Origin: Boswellia sacra
Taxonomy: Eukaryota; Streptophyta; Magnoliopsida; Sapindales; Burseraceae
DNA length: 64,000 bases
Direction: 5' to 3'
NCBI GenBank assembly: GCA_013180625.2
Contig: SNVD02002370.1
Span: 95,306-159,305, forward strand
Positions 35,601 through 47,640 of the stretch are shown one piece after another. Both the position numbers and the translations under genes were made by a program. Position 1 is the stretch's first letter. The number at the start of each line of letters is the position of its first letter. The notes beneath the pieces were generated by a model. It did no database searches and was not told the DNA's origin. It was given only the letters and a program-made list of their open reading frames with translations.

Positions 35601-35915
35601 CTAGGAATAGGTGTTGACCATTTCCAGCTTGGAAATAAGCCCATCAAATTTCACTCTTGGCAGTGATTTCATAAAAACATCAGCCACTTGAGTTGTAGTA
35701 GATGTATAGGATAACTCAAGTATTCCTTGTTCAACTTTCTCCTTGACGAAGTAATGATCAAGTTCAACATGCTTAGCTCGATCATGGTGAACTGGATTCT
35801 TTACAATGCTGATAGCTCCTCGATTATCACAATAAACCATCATTGAGTTGTTGGTTGTAACTTCAAGTTCCCCTAACAGCCTTCTTCACCACAAACCTTT
35901 GCATATGCTTGATGC
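35601..35915 (-). pseudogene. RNase H tail of copia D, cut off by the nested insertion
   Basis: Reads RRLLGELEVTTNN, MMVYCDNRGAISIVKNPVHHDR, KHVELDHYFVKEKVEQGI and TTQVADVFMKSLPR, the C-terminal half of copia RNase H. A TGA lies at about 35886. The upstream part continues at 41344 on the other side of the gypsy element. Confidence 0.88.
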
Positions 35916-35920
35916 TAAAA

Positions 35921-36475
35921 TGATGCAGCAAAAGTGTTGATGGTTTTGTGATCTCATTCAAAAAAGCAGAAGGATCTTGGTATCTTTCAACAAGACGCAA
36001 ACGTTCAAAAAATTCTAAACTAAATAGGTTGATTAGAGAGAACTCTCTTAGTGAAAATAACATTCAAAAGTGCCTCAAAAATGCATGAAAGTAAGTTTAA
36101 ATACCTGGAACATTTCTCTAGGTTAGGTGCAACCAGAATAAAATATTTTTTTAAAAGATAAGATATATCAAACAAGGTATAATTATATATATAGATATAA
36201 CGACAAAAATCTTCTAGTCAAAACTAGGCATATAATTCTCAAAAAGTAATCATGTGCATCAACCACCAATATCCAAAAGATAGTCATAAGATTTCCTAAA
36301 TTTTTGGATGATGCTGGATAAGTAATGATGAAGACATCTTGAAGTTACTCTTTTACCCACGACTTGTTTCTTAATCAATAGGTTGCTCTATTTGCACAAA
36401 ATGGGCTGGTCTAATGAGTTGGTGTTGCGGGCTATCCAAATCCATTCATAGCAATAGGCTGATATTCCCTATCCA
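35921..36475 (-). repeat. 3' LTR of gypsy element C
   Basis: 555 bp, starting TGATGCAGCAAAAG and ending CCCTATCCA on plus; pairs with 40738-41338, which has an extra stretch near its outer end. Confidence 0.85.
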
Positions 36476-36499
36476 CTTGGAAAGAGCTCATCCTCGAGT

Positions 36500-37400
36500 G
36501 ATCATAAAGGCCACCTTCAGGGTGATAGGTGGAGATATATGCTACATTGAATGCCTTAGAAATGCCCATTCAGCAGGAAGGTCTATCACGTATGCATTAT
36601 CATTGATCTTTTTTAAAACTGTAAAAGGACCATAACGCTTCTGCCTTAGTTTACCATGAATTCCCATAGGTAGCATCTCTTTGCATAAATACACCATCAC
36701 TCGATCTCCCACCTTAAATGCTTTGCACTTTGAATGCTTGTCAACTGCTGCCTTGTATTTGATATTGTTTTCCTTCAAGGATTGTTGCACTTTATGGAAA
36801 ACCTTTGTATAGTTATTTGCTAAAGCAAACACAGCTGCACTAGGTCCTGTATTAGAAGGTAATTTGATGAGATCCACAACATGTCTAGGAATTTTAGTAT
36901 AAACAATAGAGAAAGGACTCCTTCTAGTTGAGCGATTGATTGAGTTGTTGTATGTAAATTTCGATTGTGCCAAAGCAAAGTCCTATTGCCTTTTCTTGTT
37001 GCCACAAATGCATCTAATTAAATTGCCCAAAGAACAGTTTACCACTTCAATTTTCCTATTAGTTTAGGGATGCCTTGTGCTAGAAAACTCCAATTCAGTC
37101 CCAAACCTCTTCCACAATGTAAGCTAAGAACTTGCTATCCCTATCCAAAGGATTCAGAGAGGTACACCATGCAAGTGAACAATCTCTCTAAAGAACAATT
37201 TAGCAACATGATGAGCATCGATTGTTTTGCAACATGGAATGTAATATGACATCTTGCAAAACCGATTAACCACCAAAAAGACAACATAACTTCCCCTTTG
37301 GGTTCTTAGCAAACCAAGTACAAAGTCCATAGAAATATCATCCCAAGGTGCATTAGGAATAGATAAAGGCATGTACAAACCTTTGTTTTGTGACTACCTT
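36500..37400 (-). pseudogene. integrase of gypsy element C
   Basis: 37378-37154 reads [33 protein letters not shown], the first part of the catalytic core (aspartate in SMDFV). 36973-36542 gives the C-terminal part: KFTYNNSINRSTRRSPFSIVY, FKVGDRVMVYL and KRYGPFTVLKKINDNAYVIDLP, a GPF motif typical of gypsy integrases. The second aspartate region (37000-37150) is frame-broken. Confidence 0.85.
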
Positions 37401-37879
37401 TTACTTGTTTGACAAACCAGACACCTTTGCACAAACTTTCCAATATCTCTCTTTAATTGTAGCCAGAAGTAATGTACCTCCAAACTAGTTATAGTCTTAT
37501 CTTGACCCACATGACCTCTCAAATCACTGGGATGCATCTCCTTTAGCAATTTGTCATGTAGAGAACTCCTGGGAATGCATAATCGGCTTTATTTGAACAA
37601 ATAACCATTTAGGACTAAAAATTCACACAAGGGCTGTTTCAACATGTATTTAGCCCATACATCACCAAAATCTTCATCACCCTCATAAAACTCCTTGAGT
37701 TGCTCAAAACCTGGAACTTCAGCAACACTTGTAACAAAAAGAGTTCATGAGGGCTTAAAGCGTCCATCACTCAGTTAGTGACTTCGGATTTATGAACAAT
37801 AACATAATTAAATCTCTCAAGATAAACTACTCACCTTGACAACATATGATCAATATGTTTCTGCCCTACGGAAGTTTTT

Positions 37880-38760
37880 GAGAGATTAATGGTCAGAATA
37901 GACAATGAACTCTTTACATAAAAGATATGCTTCCCATGTTTTAAGAGCACGATACACTGCGTAGATTTCTTGTTGATATGTTGACCATTTCTGCCTTGCA
38001 TCACTCAACTTCTCACTAAAGAATGCAATGGGCCTCCTCTCTTGAGAAAGAACAGCCCCTATGTCAATTCCACTTGCATCACGTTCAAGCTCAAATGTTT
38101 TTGCAAAACCAGGCAAAGATAGAATATGTGCAGTAGACAATTTCTCCTTTATTAATTCAAAGCTATGATCTGCATCTTTGCCCTATAGAAATCTGCCCTT
38201 TTTTAAGCAATCAGTGATAGGTCATACAACAATGTTGAAATTTCTTATAAACCTTCGATAAAAAGTTGTTAGGCCATGGAAACTTCTTACATTAGTTATG
38301 GTTTTAACTGTTTGCCATTCTCGAATAGCTTTCACCTTCTCCTCATCCACATGAAGGCCCTCACTACTTACAACAAATCCTAGGAACATTGATCTGTTTG
38401 TTAAGAACACATACTTATTTGATTTTACAACCAAAACTTGCCTAATATGCTCAAGGTGCTCCTCTACATTCTTACTGTAGATCAAATTATCATCAAAATA
38501 CATAAAAACAAAGTAGGACATAAAGGTTTTGAGTACCTTGTTCATTAGGCGCATGAATGTACTTGGTGCATTAGACAACCCGAAATGACCAGCCACTCAT
38601 AGAGCCCATCCTTTGTTTTGAAAGCTATTTTCCATTCATCTCCCACACAAATTCTGATTTGATAATATCCACTCTGCAAGTCTATCTTTGTGAATATTTT
38701 GGCACCATTCAATTGATCAAGTAAATCATTAAGTTGAGGGACTGGAAATCAGTACCTTGT
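37880..38760 (-). pseudogene. reverse transcriptase and RNase H of gypsy element C
   Basis: 38596-38222: [33 protein letters not shown] with Y-x-D-D intact, and [15 protein letters not shown] plus [16 protein letters not shown]. 38140-37886: [38 protein letters not shown] and [16 protein letters not shown], the start of RNase H. The N-terminal fingers of RT (38600-38950) are only readable with shifts. Confidence 0.85.
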
Positions 38761-39152
38761 GGTCATTTTGTTGATAGCGCGACTGTTCATGAACATCTAC
38801 CAGCTCCCATCCTTCTTAGGAGTAAGTAAGGCACATATAGCACAAGGACTAATGCTCTCTCGTATGTGCCCTTTTTGCAACAGCTCCTCCATTTTTTTTT
38901 CATTAAGATTTCATGCTCTTTTGGACTCATACGATAATATGGCAGATTTGGTAAGCTAGCTCCAGGAATAAAATCAATGCGATGTTGAATGTCTTACATT
39001 AATGGTAATCGTGTCGATTCTGCCATTACATCTTCAAATTCTATCAATAAGCCTTGAACTTCCTTCGATGTGGGTTGTATTGGTTGCTCCTCCCCCTTTA
39101 TAATTAGGAAGGTAAAAGTTTTGTCCTCCACTTTAGGTGCAACATTCTCTCG

Positions 39153-39770
39153 TTAAGTTAGAACCACAACTATCCACTTTCGATCCCAAGTAAAGGAATA
39201 GGTGTTATTTCTTCCCTTGTGAGTTGCATCAACATCAAATTGCCATGGCCTACCTAGTAGTGCATGGCATGCATCCATATCTAAGACATCACAAAGAACT
39301 TTAGATTTGTAAGTTTTGCCTAAGGATAAAGGCAAAAAACATCGTTCTATAATTTTCATGCTAGGTCCCTTCTTTATCCAACCAACGTTGTATAGGGCTG
39401 GATTTGGTTGTGTTTTTAAGCTTAAGATGCTCAACTAAGCTTTTTGAAACCAAGTTCTTACAACTACAACTATCAATCAAAAGTTTATACACTTTATTGG
39501 GAATTGAACATTTACCCTCAAAGATGCGCTCGCGTTGCGATTCTTTGGGTTGTATTGGAGTGTATAACAACTTCTTCACAACACATACCACCTCCTTACC
39601 ATCTTCTTTGGCCACCTCAAAATCACCATCTTCTTTCTCTGCCTCCTCCTCATAGTAGTCTTCCTTACACTCACGTTGAGTCACATTGGGAAACTTGCAC
39701 CTAGGACAATCACTAGACTTGTGCCCTATCTCATTGCACTTGAAACAATGCACTCTCTTTGCTGCGTCTT
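39153..39770 (-). pseudogene. zinc knuckle and protease of gypsy element C
   Basis: CFKCNEIGHKSSDC is a perfect C-x2-C-x4-H-x4-C knuckle ending gag. After an acidic linker comes KLLIDSCSCKNLVSKSLVEHLKL, where the aspartic-protease DSG has become DSC, so the protease is probably inactive. 39434-39153 continues with CDVLDMDACHALLGRPWQFDVDATHKG, the sequence that normally follows. Confidence 0.85.
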
Positions 39771-39855
39771 GCTTTTCTTTTTCCCTTGGTTCCGTTCTTT
39801 TAACTTCAGCCTCTTTACCCCTTAATTATACTGCCTTGCTTTTGGTTTTATTCAA

Positions 39856-40737
39856 TCAAGCCTTGTTACTAGCTTCGACTCGCTGGTTCATAGGATTTCT
39901 TAGGACCCTCCTAGATTGCATGAGGCATTTTGCCCTTAATGCTAACTTCTGTGCTTGACCAACTGACCTAATGCTTTGCATGGCTAAACGGTCTTCAACA
40001 CCATAATTTAGGCTATTAATATAATGTGCAACTTGTTGGTCTTTATCCTCGTTCAAATTGCACGTAGCTTGCAACCATAGAAATTCTTCTGTATAAGAAA
40101 AAACAGAACATGTACCTTGATAACAATTCTGAAATTGCTGAAAAAGTGTTTGTTTATAATCAAATGACAAAAAATGACCTTTAGCAGTGCTTTTATTTGA
40201 ACCTAACTTCGAATAGGAGGCTAACCTTTTGATCTCAATAGCTCTTGTTGTCGTTGCCACCATGCACCAACCCCTCCATATAACTTGTAGATAACAAAGT
40301 CTACATTGTGTTATGTTTCAATGTTCATAATGTCAAAGAAACGTTCTACTTCATGTATTCAATCAAGGAATTGCTCAATATCAACCACTCCATTGAGAGA
40401 AGGAAGATTAGACTTCATTTTGTATGAATCGCTTTGCTAGCTTGCATTTCTTGCGCGTGATCTGAAACCTACCTCTAATTCCTCTTCATTTTCATCTTCT
40501 AGACCATCATTAGGAGGAGTAACACCTTCTTCACATGGATTTGGTCTTCTCTTTGTAGTATTAGGGGCTGCCTTGGGTATTGGAGGTGTTTGAGTGTTGG
40601 TTTGCCAATTTCTAACAAGTTTGGTTAATACTTTAATGCTCTTGGCCATTGCTTCCATACGTTGCTCCATTCTTGCAAGACGATCTCCATTGCCATTGCT
40701 TGGCCCAGCCATCACAAGACTAAGCTTTGGTACCACC
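39856..40737 (-). pseudogene. gag of gypsy element C
   Basis: Starts with MAGPSNGNGDRLARMEQRMEAM (about 40710) and an acidic linker. After a frame break 40263-39856 has YKQTLFQQFQNCYQG, VFSYTEEFLWLQATCNL, VAHYINSLNYGVEDRLAM and AQKLALRAK, the usual retrotransposon-gag fold region. Confidence 0.8.
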
Positions 40738-41338
40738 TGACGCAGCACAAGCATTGATGGTTTCGTGATCTCATTCACGAAGACGGAAGGATGTTGACAT
40801 CGTTCAACAAGATACAAAAGTTCAAAAAATTCTAAACTGAATAAGTTACTTAGAGAGAACTCACTCAATGAAAATAACTTCAAAAGTGCCTCAAAAATGC
40901 ATGAAAGCAAGTTTAAATACATGGAACATCCCTCCAAGTGAGGTGCAACCAAATAAAATATTTGTTTAAAAGATAAGGCATATCAAACAAGGGATAGTTA
41001 TATATATAGATTTGATGGCAAAAATCTTCTAGCAAAACTAGGCATTTAATGCTCAAAAAGTAATCATGTGCATCAGTCACCAATATCTAAAAGATAGTCA
41101 AAAGATTTCCTAATTTTTGGATGATGTTGGATAAGTAATGATGAAGACATCTTGAAGTTACTCCTTTGCCCATGACTTGTTTCTTAATCAATAGGTTGCT
41201 GTATTTGCACAAAAAGGGCTAGTTTAACGGGTTGGTGTTGTGGGCTGTCCAAATCCATCCATAGCAATGAGATAGATCCCATTCTACCCCCCACCTGGCT
41301 GCTCAATACCAACCATTAGAGGTTGATGTTCCCTATCA
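40738..41338 (-). repeat. 5' LTR of gypsy element C
   Basis: 601 bp, TGACGCAGCAC to CCCTATCA on plus. Immediately inside it the minus strand reads TGGTACCAAAGC, close to the initiator-tRNA primer site TGGTATCAGAGC. Confidence 0.85.
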
Positions 41339-41343
41339 TAGAG

Positions 41344-42470
41344 CACGATACTTAACTCAACATTTCTTCTAGCAACAATAGCCTGTTTTTACTTCTCCAA
41401 GTTACAAGATTCCCTGATATGTACGTATAGTAACTAGTAGTAGACCTTCTATCAGTAATAGATCCTGCCCAATCAGCATCTGAGAAGACCTCAATTCTCC
41501 TACTGTATCCTTTGCTAAAGAATAATCCTTTTCTTGGAGTCATCTTTAAATATCTGAGGATCCTGTAAACAACTTTTAAATACACCCCATTAGGACTATT
41601 CATGAATTGGATTACCACAGTCACAGGGAAGCTAGTATCTAGCCTAGTAAGTGATAGATAAATAAGCTTGCCTACTAAGCACTGGTACCTCTCTTTGTCA
41701 ACTGGTGCACACTTTTTCTTCAATCCCAATTTACAATTTGACCCCATAGGAGCATTTGCTGGCTTACAACCCAACATTATTATCTCTTCAAGCAAATCTA
41801 GGACATACTTTCTTTGTGAAATTGAGATTCCTCTTTTAGACCGAGCTACCTGTATTCCTAGGAAATATTTTAGATTATCTAGGTCCTCAACTTCAAATTC
41901 ATTGGCAAGAACTTTCTTCAATCTGATTAATTCTTCTAGATAATCTCCTGTTAGAATAATGTTATCCGCATAGACAATAATTATTACTATCTTACCATTT
42001 TATGAATGGTTGATAAAAAGAGTGTGATCGGCTTGACCTTGAGTATAACCACGTTTCTTAACTGCCTTTGTGAATTTTTCAAACCATGCTCGAGGGGATT
42101 GCTTAAGGCCATGTAAAGACTTTTGCAACCTACACAATTTATTAGCATTAGTAGGTGTTTCAAATCCAGGAGGAATCTCCATGTAAACTTCATCTTCCAA
42201 ATCACATTGAGAAAAGCATTCTTGATGTCTAACGAAAAAAGAGGCCAAGCATAGTTAGTTGTAAGAGACAATAATATACGAACAGAGTTAAGTTTTGCAA
42301 CTAGAGCAAAAGTTTCCTGATAATCCATCCCATAGGTCTGAGTAAACCCCTCAGTGTCCAACCTAGCTTTGTACCGGTCCACAGTTCCATCTAGTTTATA
42401 TTTGATATTGAAGATCCACTTGTTGCCCACTGGTTGTTTACCTTGAGGTAGTTCCAAATTTCCCATGTAC
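41344..42470 (-). pseudogene. reverse transcriptase and RNase H start of copia D
   Basis: 42466-41987: QPVGNKWIFNIKYKLDGTVDRYKARL, TYGMDYQETFALVAKLNSVRILLSL and LFSLDIKNAFLN. In another frame LQKSLHGLKQSPRAWFEKFTK. The catalytic YVDD is YADN (41961-41972). 41921-41352: VEDLDNLKYFLGIQVARSK, YLSLTRLDTSFPVTVV, FSDADWAGSITDRRSTTSY. Ends at the nested gypsy insertion. Confidence 0.88.
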
Positions 42471-43127
42471 CATTTTTCTTCAAGGTGTTAATCTCATCTC
42501 CAATAGCTGCCTTCCACTATGGTTTTTTTAGTGCCTCATAGATCGACTTTGGGATCTCCATAATGGACATATTTGTGGTGAAAGCTTGGAACTGAGGAGA
42601 TAGACTTTCATAGGAAAAAACTGCCCAATAGGATGTCATGTACATTTTTTGACTCCTTTCCAAAATCGGGTTGGGTTCTTGGCTTTGTTTAGGAACTTGA
42701 TGATGCTTTATCTTCTCTTAAGGGTGTTTTTGTCTAAAATAAACACATTACTCAGTTTGTTTTGAAGGTAGTATATAGTTACTAGGTGGAGTTGTTGGAA
42801 GTGATTCAGGATTTTTATTCTTAGGTACTTCGGTTGGGTCATGTTTTTTAGTTACTTCAGTCAAGTCATGTTGTTCATCATGGTTGTTTTCAGGTGGATT
42901 TTGGGTCTCGGATGGGCTTTTGGTAGCTATTAAAGTTGGGTAGTGATCATAGTTTGTCTCGGTACCTTCTGATGGCCTTGAGAATCTTGCCAAAAAACAT
43001 ATTCTTGAATTGTCAATTTCTCCCCCTGAATGTGTGTTTTGAGAAAGTAAGGATCTCTTTCAAAAAATGTCACATCCATGGTAGTATAGAAACATCTTGT
43101 AATGGGAGAATAATACTTGTAACCCTT

Positions 43128-44070
43128 TTAAGTGGAGGAGTATCCAAGAAAGGCACACTTGATTGCCTTTGGATCTAGCTTGCTTAGGTTTGGTGAATGG
43201 TCTTGAATAAATATAGTGCACCCAAAGATTTCTGGAGGAGGAGTATTGATAATTCGGTTGTTAGGAAAGAGTGATTGCAACATTTGACATGGTGTTTTGA
43301 ATTTGAGGACACTGGAAGGCAACCTATTGATTAGATAGGCAGTGGTTAAAATGGCTTCCCCAAAAAAATACTTAGGTACATTCATTAAAAACATGATAGC
43401 TCTAGCAACCTCTAGAAGGTGTCTATTCTTCCTTCCTGCAATCCTATTTTGTTATGGGGTATCTAAACATGAACTTTTGTGAATAATTCCATTATTTTTG
43501 AAATATCCCCTAAGCACAGAGTTAAAGCAATCCTTAGCATTATCTGACCTAAACACTTTGATAGTTCTTTGAAATTGATTTTGGACCATTTTGTGGAAAA
43601 CTTTGGAATAGTGACTTTGTTTCAGACATCTCTTTCATTAGAAAAACCCAAGTTAACCTTGTCTGATCATCCATGAATGATACAAACCATCTACTACCGG
43701 TAATATTGTTAACCCTAGAAGGCCGCCAAATGTCACTGTGAATAATTGAAAATGGTTGTGAAGGTTTATATCCTTGAAAAGGGTAATTTGATCTAGTATG
43801 TTTTGATAGCTGACAGATTTCACATTGTAGGAATTGGGAATTACTTTTATTGAATAAATCGGGAAAAAGTTTCTTCAAATATACAAAATTTGGATGACCA
43901 AGTCTATAATGCCAAAGCATAATAGTACTTTCAGTATTGGGTCGTGAAGGAAAAATAGTAAATGACACACCCGTTGCAATGTGAGTTTGTTTCTCAAGAC
44001 CTTGTTTGTTTTTTAGAAGATAAAGCCCCATCTCTTCCTTAGCATTGCCAATCATCTTCCCTGATTCCAA
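43128..44070 (-). pseudogene. GAG-pre-integrase and integrase of copia D
   Basis: 44070-43549: the HHCC zinc region (HYRLGHPNFVYLKKLFPDLF and CEICQLSKHTRS), then IIHSDIWRPSRV with the first catalytic aspartate and SFMDDQTRLTWVFLM. 43394-43128: AILTTAYLINRLPSSVL, TPCQMLQ and IKCAFLGYSST from the C-terminal half. The middle (43400-43560) is shifted. Confidence 0.88.
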
Positions 44071-44435
44071 GGCCTAAAAAATAGTGTGTAGGGAGGAAAT
44101 TAATAACACATCTAAAATTCTTGATCAATATACTAACTGATAATCAATTGCATGCCAAATCAGGAACCGACAACACTGGTTTTAAAATTAGATTGTTAGT
44201 CATAATTACAGTTTTTATTCTGACCACCTTAAATGTACAGCCATTCGCAGTCAAAGCAAGGTTTATTATTCATGAAATAAAGAAGCATTACCCGTCATAT
44301 GATCGTAAGCTCCAACGTCAACAATCTAGGTAATGTTTTTGTCAACCTTAAGAGTTCAAAGTAATGGAAACATTACCTAGGTGAGCAACAGAACCACTTC
44401 GTACACTGGTTTCAGCGAAAGTAAGCGTGGATCCG

Positions 44436-45172
44436 CTATTTTGCATGTTTGGGATAGACAAACTGGTTTGGCTGAAATTTATTTGAGGACTTCAAGTTGT
44501 TCTTTGTTGAATGGACTATTTTTTGTTGAAGATTGATTTTTCCCAACTGCTGCATATCCCCGGTTCTCACGTGGCTTCCAATCAGGTGGTTTTCCGTTAA
44601 GAATCCAACAATTCTGTTTAGTGTGACCAGGCTTCTTACAATGGTTACAACAAGGTCTTCCTCCCCTTTTAGCATGGTTGTCATTGTTTGGCAGGTTGAG
44701 TTACCAGCAACGAGTGCAGAGCTTTCATTTGGGCTTGGTTGGGAGGCATTTGATCCTCCAAGCATGATCTTTTTTCCTACTTTCCTCCAACCTTATGAAA
44801 AAACTTCTTGAATAAGAGTTGATGGTTTGATTTCCAAAATCCTCCCTTTAACTACATCCATATTTTTATTCAACCCTACCAAAAACTTAAAGATTCTCTC
44901 TTTTTCAATAATTTTCTTGTATTTGTTATTACAGTCAGGACAACCAGCCATTGATTCCTCAAATAAATCAATTGCTTCCAAAATCTATTCAAGGAATTGA
45001 AATATTGAGTTACAGAGAGATCACTTTGCATAAGATCATGAATTAATGAAGTGTTCTCACAGTCAGAGTAGGCTTCCTGAGTTGTATCCCAGATCTCCCT
45101 GGTTGTTCCATAGTATATGAAGTCTTCACCAATATCATTGGTCATTGAATTTATCAACCAAGACATGACCAT
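44436..45172 (-). pseudogene. gag of copia D
   Basis: 45172-44793 gives a UBN2-type gag (MVMSWLINSMTNDIGEDFIYY, TREIWDTTQEAYSD, RIFKFLVGLN). In another frame around 44650-44605 a perfect knuckle CNHCKKPGHTKQNC is present. Stops and shifts separate them. Confidence 0.85.
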
Positions 45173-45459
45173 ATTATTTTTAGCCTTCTACTCTTTTTAC
45201 TTTGGATCAGTAAGTGGAGGAGCCACGACAGCCCTTGTGAGATAATCATCTTTTCCTTTGCCACATACAAACATCATTACGGATTGAGACCATTGGAGGT
45301 GATTCTGGCCACTCAGCTTACGGCTGGTAATAGGTAGAATCGTAGCATCAGAATTGCTGGATTGGATGTGCGTGGAAATATCTTGAATTGAGTTTACTTA
45401 TGAACTTGATGATTCCATTCATAGGGGACATGTTTGTAGGTTATTGTGTATCAGATTAT

Positions 45460-45472
45460 GGCTCTGATACCA
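45460..45472 (-). other. primer binding site of copia D (initiator tRNA-Met)
   Basis: TGGTATCAGAGCC on the minus strand, directly next to the 5' LTR end, the standard plant copia primer site. Confidence 0.9.
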
Positions 45473-45755
45473 TGTAATTTTGAGGAGGAAAAACTTGTAT
45501 TTCTCACTTTCGAAAATTAGGAGTACAATTGCTGTATATATAGGAATACCAGCTGAGAAGAATACAACATTCTAAAGTCTTAATTGCAAAAAAATCAAGG
45601 ATAAATACTAATACTATTAGCTGTACAAGAGATAAAGATAAAGTAAACAACTACTCTTATCCAAAACTTAAATAGAAAATAAGATAATTCTTAGAATTAG
45701 AAAATAAAATCCCTTTAAATTAGGGATTAGGGAATATCAAATCTGATTTTCTACA
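45473..45755 (-). repeat. 5' LTR of copia D
   Basis: 283 bp; element strand starts TGTAGAAAATCAG and ends AATTACA. Homologous to 35314-35588 with scattered changes. Confidence 0.9.
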
Positions 45756-46205
45756 TGAACCAATGAGCTCATCCTAATCTAGAGTTTCAACATCGTTGTA
45801 TTCTTCAATGGAGGTCATATTTGATTTGAATTTTTTGGGCAGTGACCTGAGCACTTTCCTAACAAGTTTAGCATTAGAATAAACTTCACCTAAATCAAAA
45901 CATTCATTGGAAATATCACAGACTCTAGCTTAAAAATCATAAATAGACTTATCATCATGCATTGTGAGATTTCAAAATTAGAGGTGAGACGCCTATGCCT
46001 AGATTTCTTCATAAATTTGTGCCCTGTCATTTTTGGTTTGAACTTATCCCAAGCTTCCTTAGTGATTCACATTTAGTGACTGTTTTCATCTGATTATAAG
46101 ACAACATTAAAAATGGCATGTGTAACTTTTGAATTCCATTTAGCTTTTTCAAGCTTCTCAGGCTTACATTCATTGGTTAGTTTCTCGAAAATAGACTGTT
46201 ATCGA
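45756..46205 (-). pseudogene. copia B gag, 5' segment (beyond the copia D insertion)
   Basis: Reads KPEKLEKAKWNSKVTHAIFN (about 46160), KEAWDKFKP, then KLVRKVLRSLPKKFKSN, MTSIEEYNDVETLD and DELIGS up to 45761, a UBN2-type gag. It joins in frame to LEKYEVN at 35313. Upstream of about 46205 the similarity ends abruptly, so copia B lacks its 5' LTR. Confidence 0.8.
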
Positions 46206-46889
46206 GAATCCGACATGACTCAACACATAAGTGTAGAATGTCGAACGTGTAAGTCTTCATGCGGTGTTGAGCATCTGTCCAGCAAGCGTGCAAGTCTTCG
46301 TGCGATATATAGCTCCAAATTTTTAATTTCCTTTTAGTTCCTATAGTTTATAATTTTATCATTTCATCCCCAAAAAAAGTGTCGGATGCAAGTAATCGGA
46401 TGCAGGTAATTTCAAAGGGTATTCGAGTTCTTTTTGTCAAGAAAGTGTTTATGACATGAAATTTTTTAGGATATATCTATTTTTCAACAAAACTCCCTAA
46501 TTGTACATATTTTCTCAATTTTCCCTTTATTCTATGCACAACTGAAGGAAAAGCGGAGTCTGAAGGCAATTTTGCCCTTCCTAGGTTGTCGAAATTTGAC
46601 GGGTCTGTTAGCCAAGGGTCGTTCCTGATTGATTATAGAAACACAGGGTTGGCAAGAGGAAAAAGCCAAAAATTGTCTCGGCCTGGATTTCCTCAAAATC
46701 TAGGGGTGAAATGCGACCTAACACACAGAGAATTCTTGCTTTGAGGGAAATCTGAGAAATGAGTGGCATCTTTCAGAGTTGAAAACGAAAAGCATGAGCG
46801 TCGAACCATTCAATCGCTAACACTTTCTTTCTGCAGACACCAAAAGTTAAATTATATAATATATGTATAGATTTTGTTTGTTTCTAATA
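46206..46889. other. flank of the TFIIE-alpha fragment, no gene recognised
   Basis: Contains a short imperfect duplication (GTGTAAGTCTTCATGCG and GTGCAAGTCTTCGTGCG near 46250-46310). Not transposon-like otherwise; part may be the original 5' flank of the TFIIE-alpha copy. Confidence 0.35.
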
Positions 46890-47052
46890 CAACGGGATTG
46901 GGATTCGCTGTCTGTGTTTGTGGAAATAGATTGGTGAAGCTCGCAGCAAAGGCGTTTTACGATGACATAACTACCAAAGGAGATAATAAACCCAAAACGG
47001 GACGAAGTGATAACAGAGGCATTGCTGTGGTCGTGCTGGACGCGCTCACTAG

Positions 47053-47098
<46 letters not shown>

Positions 47099-47640
47099 AT
47101 ATTGGAATTGAAGACTAAATTTCTTTTAATCTATTACTGTACTCGAATGAAATAGAATATGGATTGACCAAATAGATTTATTGAGTTCTGTATGAGTAAT
47201 TTTAGATTCAAATGCTCCTTATTTTATACGTTTGTTTATTGAGGGGAGGTAGATAGGGTTTGGTTCTAAGGGAGTTTTTTGCAATCTTTGGTTGGAAATG
47301 ATGAAGTCATTTGCTTGCTGAGTATTCACACAAGTTTTCGCTTTTAATACTTTAACTCATAGATATTATGGCTTTAATCGTTTTCCTTCTGCTTTTTAAG
47401 GTACATCTTTTTTGTTTGGATAAGAAACTATGAAAGAATATCAAGATAACAAAATAAAAGGATGCATAATGTGGACCAGATATCCACTCAATCAGTGCCT
47501 GTGTTCTAAGGTACTGTTTATTGGCTTAACAAGCTTTTACTTAAGTCTCTTTTTGGTTAAAATTTTATTTTCTTTCCTGCTAGACGACGATAGGTTAGGG
47601 AAGAAGATTTGGCAAAGGATTTAAAACTGCACTCCAAGCA
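46890..47640 (+). pseudogene. TFIIE alpha-subunit gene, N-terminal fragment
   Basis: Exon-like block to 47052: NRLVKLAAKAFYDDITTKGDN, PKTGRSDNRGIAVVVLDALTR, then GT donor. After an intron with a (TA)n tract and a TTTCCTGCTAG acceptor the second block reads VREEDLAKDLKLHSKQ (about 47594-47640). This is the N-terminal winged-helix region of the large subunit of general transcription factor IIE, which works with RNA polymerase II at promoters. A TAG at 47591-47593 replaces the conserved tryptophan before VREED, and the sequence breaks off in the helix after HSKQ. No starting methionine typical of the family precedes NRLVK. A partial duplicate or a decayed gene. Confidence 0.75.
47054..47099. repeat. 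(TA)n microsatellite
   Basis: About 20 TA units directly after the donor of the TFIIE-alpha fragment's first exon, ending in GTATGTATAT. Confidence 0.95.

Larger units (their letters stand above)
35921..41338 (-). mobile_element. Ty3/gypsy element C nested in copia D
   Basis: 5.4-kb minus-strand element with LTRs 35921-36475 and 40738-41338, both TG...CA. The flanks are TAAAA (35916-35920) and TAGAG (41339-41343). They differ by two G-to-A changes and fall so that copia D's RNase H reads YRALASSIC across the join. Order: gag, CCHC knuckle, protease, RT, RNase H, integrase with GPF-like motif. I see no chromodomain, so the clade is left as probably chromovirus-related. Confidence 0.88.
35314..45755 (-). 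mobile_element. copia element D, complete but split by a gypsy insertion
   Basis: 5' LTR 45473-45755, initiator-tRNA primer site 45460-45472, gag, integrase, RT, and 3' LTR 35314-35588. It sits inside copia B's gag. Flanking pentamers AGAAT (35309-35313) and TGAAC (45756-45760) each differ by one base from AGAAC, the target that gives an uninterrupted gag reading (IGSLEKYEVN) across the join. A Ty3/gypsy element (35921-41338) separates its RT/RNase H from its RNase H tail. Confidence 0.88.

Noticed and set aside
35863..36063. 66-codon minus frame ending a gypsy element
   Set aside because: It crosses the LTR border at 35921 and the same words recur in the partner LTR (40740-40950), so it is LTR sequence.
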